Assembly: GCA_959026725.1 (NCBI GenBank)
Contig: CAUFMG010000022.1
Coordinates: forward strand, 1 to 33,311
Source of the DNA: an uncultured Collinsella sp.
Lineage (GTDB): Bacteria; Actinomycetota; Coriobacteriia; Coriobacteriales; Coriobacteriaceae
Length of the DNA stretch: 33,311 nt
Reading direction: 5' to 3'
Below the pieces are notes generated by a model. It made no database searches, was not told the DNA's origin, and saw nothing but the letters and a program-made list of their open reading frames with translations. A program made the position numbers and the translations under genes. This document shows, one piece after another, positions 31,914 to 33,311 of the stretch. How positions within the stretch are numbered: position 1 is the first letter of the stretch; each line of letters opens with the position of its first letter.

Positions 31914-32014
31914 AAAGCGGCTCGGAAGCGCGCCGTTTCCGTCACGAACAAGAACCAAAACCGTCTTGTATGCTGATAGAACGTGACGGAAGCGACACGC
32001 CTCCAAGCCGCTTT
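31914..32014. other. 101-base imperfect long hairpin
   Basis: Two 33-base arms (31914-31946 and 31982-32014) starting AAAGCGGCT and ending AGCCGCTTT match at 28 positions. Four of the five differences would be G-U pairs in a minus-strand RNA. The loop contains a further ACAAG/CTTGT stem. A 94-codon reading frame crossing the second arm has no ribosome binding site and is not called. Confidence 0.65.
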
Positions 32015-32076
32015 GCCTACTCGGCTGGCCGTCGCGCTCAACTAAGCCACTTCGACAAAAGCCGAGCCACCAAAAC

Positions 32077-32143
32077 AGCTGCGGTGCCGTCTGGAGGAAT
32101 GGACCCTTGCTTCCGGTCTTTTCCTCCAAGCGGCACCGCAGCT
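32077..32143. terminator. Strong bidirectional-looking terminator hairpin
   Basis: A perfect 13-bp outer stem (AGCTGCGGTGCCG and its complement) has a nested GGAGGAA/TTCCTCC stem and is followed by TTTTTC on the plus strand and TTTTGG on the minus strand. It lies beyond the gntR stop on the minus strand. Confidence 0.75.
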
Positions 32144-32170
32144 TTTTCGTGCCCCGATGTGCCCCGTCAC

Positions 32171-32233
32171 TTGCGGTGGAATACGGACTGCCTACACCAT
32201 CAGAGCCGCAAAACAATCCCTATTTCACCGCAA
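32171..32233. repeat. TTGCGGTGGAATA hairpin, family 3, copy 1
   Basis: TTGCGGTGGAATA and TATTTCACCGCAA (12 of 13 pair) surround a 37-base centre, 17 bases past the gntR stop. The same arm sequence forms the hairpin at 33015-33083. Confidence 0.65.
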
Positions 32234-32250
32234 CTAAATAAAGGGACAAA

Positions 32251-32943
32251 TTAGATGGCCGAGTCTTTGGACAGCTCAAAATAGTCGGGATGCAAGGCGA
32301 TAACCGGACCTTGCTCTTCGGGCATCAGGTGCAGGTGTGTCTCTGCCAGATAGCTCGCCGCGTCGGTATCGCCCCTCTTAATGGCCTCGAGAATCCGGCG
32401 ATGCTGCCGACGAATCGGCTCCCAATCCAAATCCTGCGACACCATACGCAACCAGTTGTATCGCTCAAAATGCGTGTTGATGCTCTTCATCCAATCCCAC
32501 AACATGTGACGACCGGCAATCTCAAAACATGCCTCATGGAACAGGTTATCCAGGTCAAAGAAACGGCGCGTTTCGCCATGGTCGAGCGACTCGGACTCGG
32601 TAAGAATCTGCTCGAGCCGCTGCTTTTGCTCGGGCGAGGCGGCCGAACAGCATTTAATAAGCACGCTTCTCTCGAGCTTCTCGCGCAAGAAACAAGCGTT
32701 CTCGGCGCGCTCCATGCTGATTTTTGAGACATAGGTGCCGCTTTTGGGACGCGTTTCCACCAGCTCCTGCTCACGCAGGCGCACAAAGGACTCGCGAATG
32801 GGCGTGCGCCCGATTCCCGTCTCCTTTTCCAGACCAATCGCCGAAAGACGCGTGCCGGGCCTGAGCTCGGCATAGATGATCTTGGAGCGCAATGCGTTGT
32901 ATGCCTGATCTTGCAGGCTCTGATTATGCTGGTGTTGTTCCAT
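32251..32943 (-). CDS. GntR-family regulator with FCD domain
   Basis: This is a 230-residue regulator. The N-terminal winged helix is typical (YNALRSKIIYAELRPGTRLS, then TGIGRTPIRESFVRLREQELVETRPKSGTYV), and the C-terminal all-helical FCD domain (about 90-220) carries FHEACFEIAG and a late His-rich stretch (ETHLHLM) expected to hold a metal ion. This is the FadR/UxuR subgroup, several members of which sense hexuronates, fitting the kinase/aldolase genes next door. The ATG at 32943 follows GAGGG; the frame continues upstream without a better site. It is convergent with the aldolase gene, so any control would be in trans. Confidence 0.88.
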   Translation of the reverse strand: MEQHQHNQSLQDQAYNALRSKIIYAELRPGTRLSAIGLEKETGIGRTPIRESFVRLREQELVETRPKSGTYVSKISMERAENACFLREKLERSVLIKCCSAASPEQKQRLEQILTESESLDHGETRRFFDLDNLFHEACFEIAGRHMLWDWMKSINTHFERYNWLRMVSQDLDWEPIRRQHRRILEAIKRGDTDAASYLAETHLHLMPEEQGPVIALHPDYFELSKDSAI

Positions 32944-33014
32944 AAAGCCCTCGGATGAAGCCTCGGTTAATCGAATACCACCATGCAATACTATCGCATC
33001 CCCCGCCCCCTCAT

Positions 33015-33083
33015 AAGTTGCGGTGGAATAGTTCCTGTTCAAAGCCTTCAGCAGCAAAAACAGGAACTATTCCACCGCAACTT
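33015..33083. repeat. Perfect 25-bp-arm hairpin, family 3, copy 2
   Basis: Arms at 33015-33039 and 33059-33083 are exact inverted repeats beginning AAGTTGCGGTGGAATAG, with a 19-base loop. It lies upstream of gntR, mirroring copy 1 on the other side. The following 33084-33232 contains one small hairpin (33135-33157, GGCCCCTT/AAGGGGCC) and no gene. Confidence 0.85.
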
Positions 33084-33232
33084 CCAACAGTCTTTTTGGG
33101 ACGTGGCTTTTTTGGCTACCCTGAGCCGCAGGTCGGCCCCTTGCCACAAAAGGGGCCCATCTACTACGTTTAACCGATCACCCTCAAGCATGCCGAATTT
33201 CGAGAAATAAAAACCGACGCTCCTATAAGTTG

Positions 33233-33311
33233 TCAAGAGGCGGTTTGCGGGAGCGCTCTCTCCAATTCGCACAGGAGCTCGTAATACCTCCTCTCCAGTT
33301 TCGTCGACCGC
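33233..33311 (-). CDS. Possible 3' end of a gene running off the window
   Basis: On the minus strand an open frame enters from the right edge and ends in TGA at 33235-33233. The last 25 residues read STKLERRYYELLCELERA followed by LPQTAS, a charged amphipathic helix that looks like a real C-terminus. Too short to assign. Confidence 0.4.
   Translation of the reverse strand, partial: RSTKLERRYYELLCELERALPQTAS

Noticed and set aside
31970..32254. 94-codon plus-strand frame between the aldolase and gntR
   Set aside because: It crosses two hairpins including a strong terminator and lacks a ribosome binding site.

Overview
The window looks like a chromosomal segment of a gut coriobacterium, most likely Collinsella or a close relative. 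This rests on high GC with strong GC-ending codon use, a gatC-gatA-gatB operon, a Gram-positive sortase/pilus cluster, an actinobacterial-style orphan OmpR-type regulator beside a glutamine synthetase homologue, and numerous palindromic intergenic repeats. The genus is inferred from general resemblance and was not tested by a search.

Layout. 1-55: end of an IS200-type element whose body lies off the window. 151-3652 (-): gatCAB amidotransferase operon. 3956-12859 (-): pilus island with a class C sortase, two LPXTG-type pilins and a large beta-helix tip adhesin carrying a 9-base poly-G tract just after its signal peptide. Between sortase and pilins (about 4955-5730) lies a duplicated locus: a 50-residue membrane peptide gene facing a roughly 95-nt structured RNA. 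The second copy keeps the RNA but only a stub of the peptide gene. It resembles a type I toxin-antitoxin module and is the best candidate here for an undescribed system. 13364-14185 (-): Cof-type HAD phosphatase. 14493-16860 (-): molybdenum cofactor genes moaA and a moaC-mobB fusion. 17095-18132 (-): predicted PD-(D/E)XK nuclease flanked by two copies of a 65-bp palindromic repeat. 18450-20696 (+): MATE exporter plus MerR regulator, with a MerR-type operator in the exporter promoter. 20688-23095 (-): ligA and a small translationally coupled ORF. 23204-23406: MITE-like element with perfect 29-bp terminal inverted repeats. 23481-24223: IS200-type element. 24290-25750 (-): HtrA protease.

25959-28006 (-): an atypical receiver/winged-helix regulator, similar in type to actinobacterial GlnR, behind a glutamine synthetase homologue that has lost several metal-binding residues. 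28133-28627 (-): a DinJ/RelB-type DNA-binding domain fused to an MNT nucleotidyltransferase with no HEPN partner. 28670-32943: KDG kinase and KDPG aldolase (+), bracketed by a LacI regulator (-) and a GntR/FCD regulator (-). This is a compact module for the last steps of hexuronate or ketodeoxygluconate breakdown. A partial reading frame runs off the right edge.

Intergenic DNA is unusually rich in long hairpins. At least three recurring families are visible (65-bp AACATTCGA palindromes, GGTGCCTGTCCCC hairpins at gene 3' ends, and TTGCGGTGGAATA hairpins around gntR), plus several single long stem-loops. All calls are from reading the sequence; no search, folding or alignment program was run.
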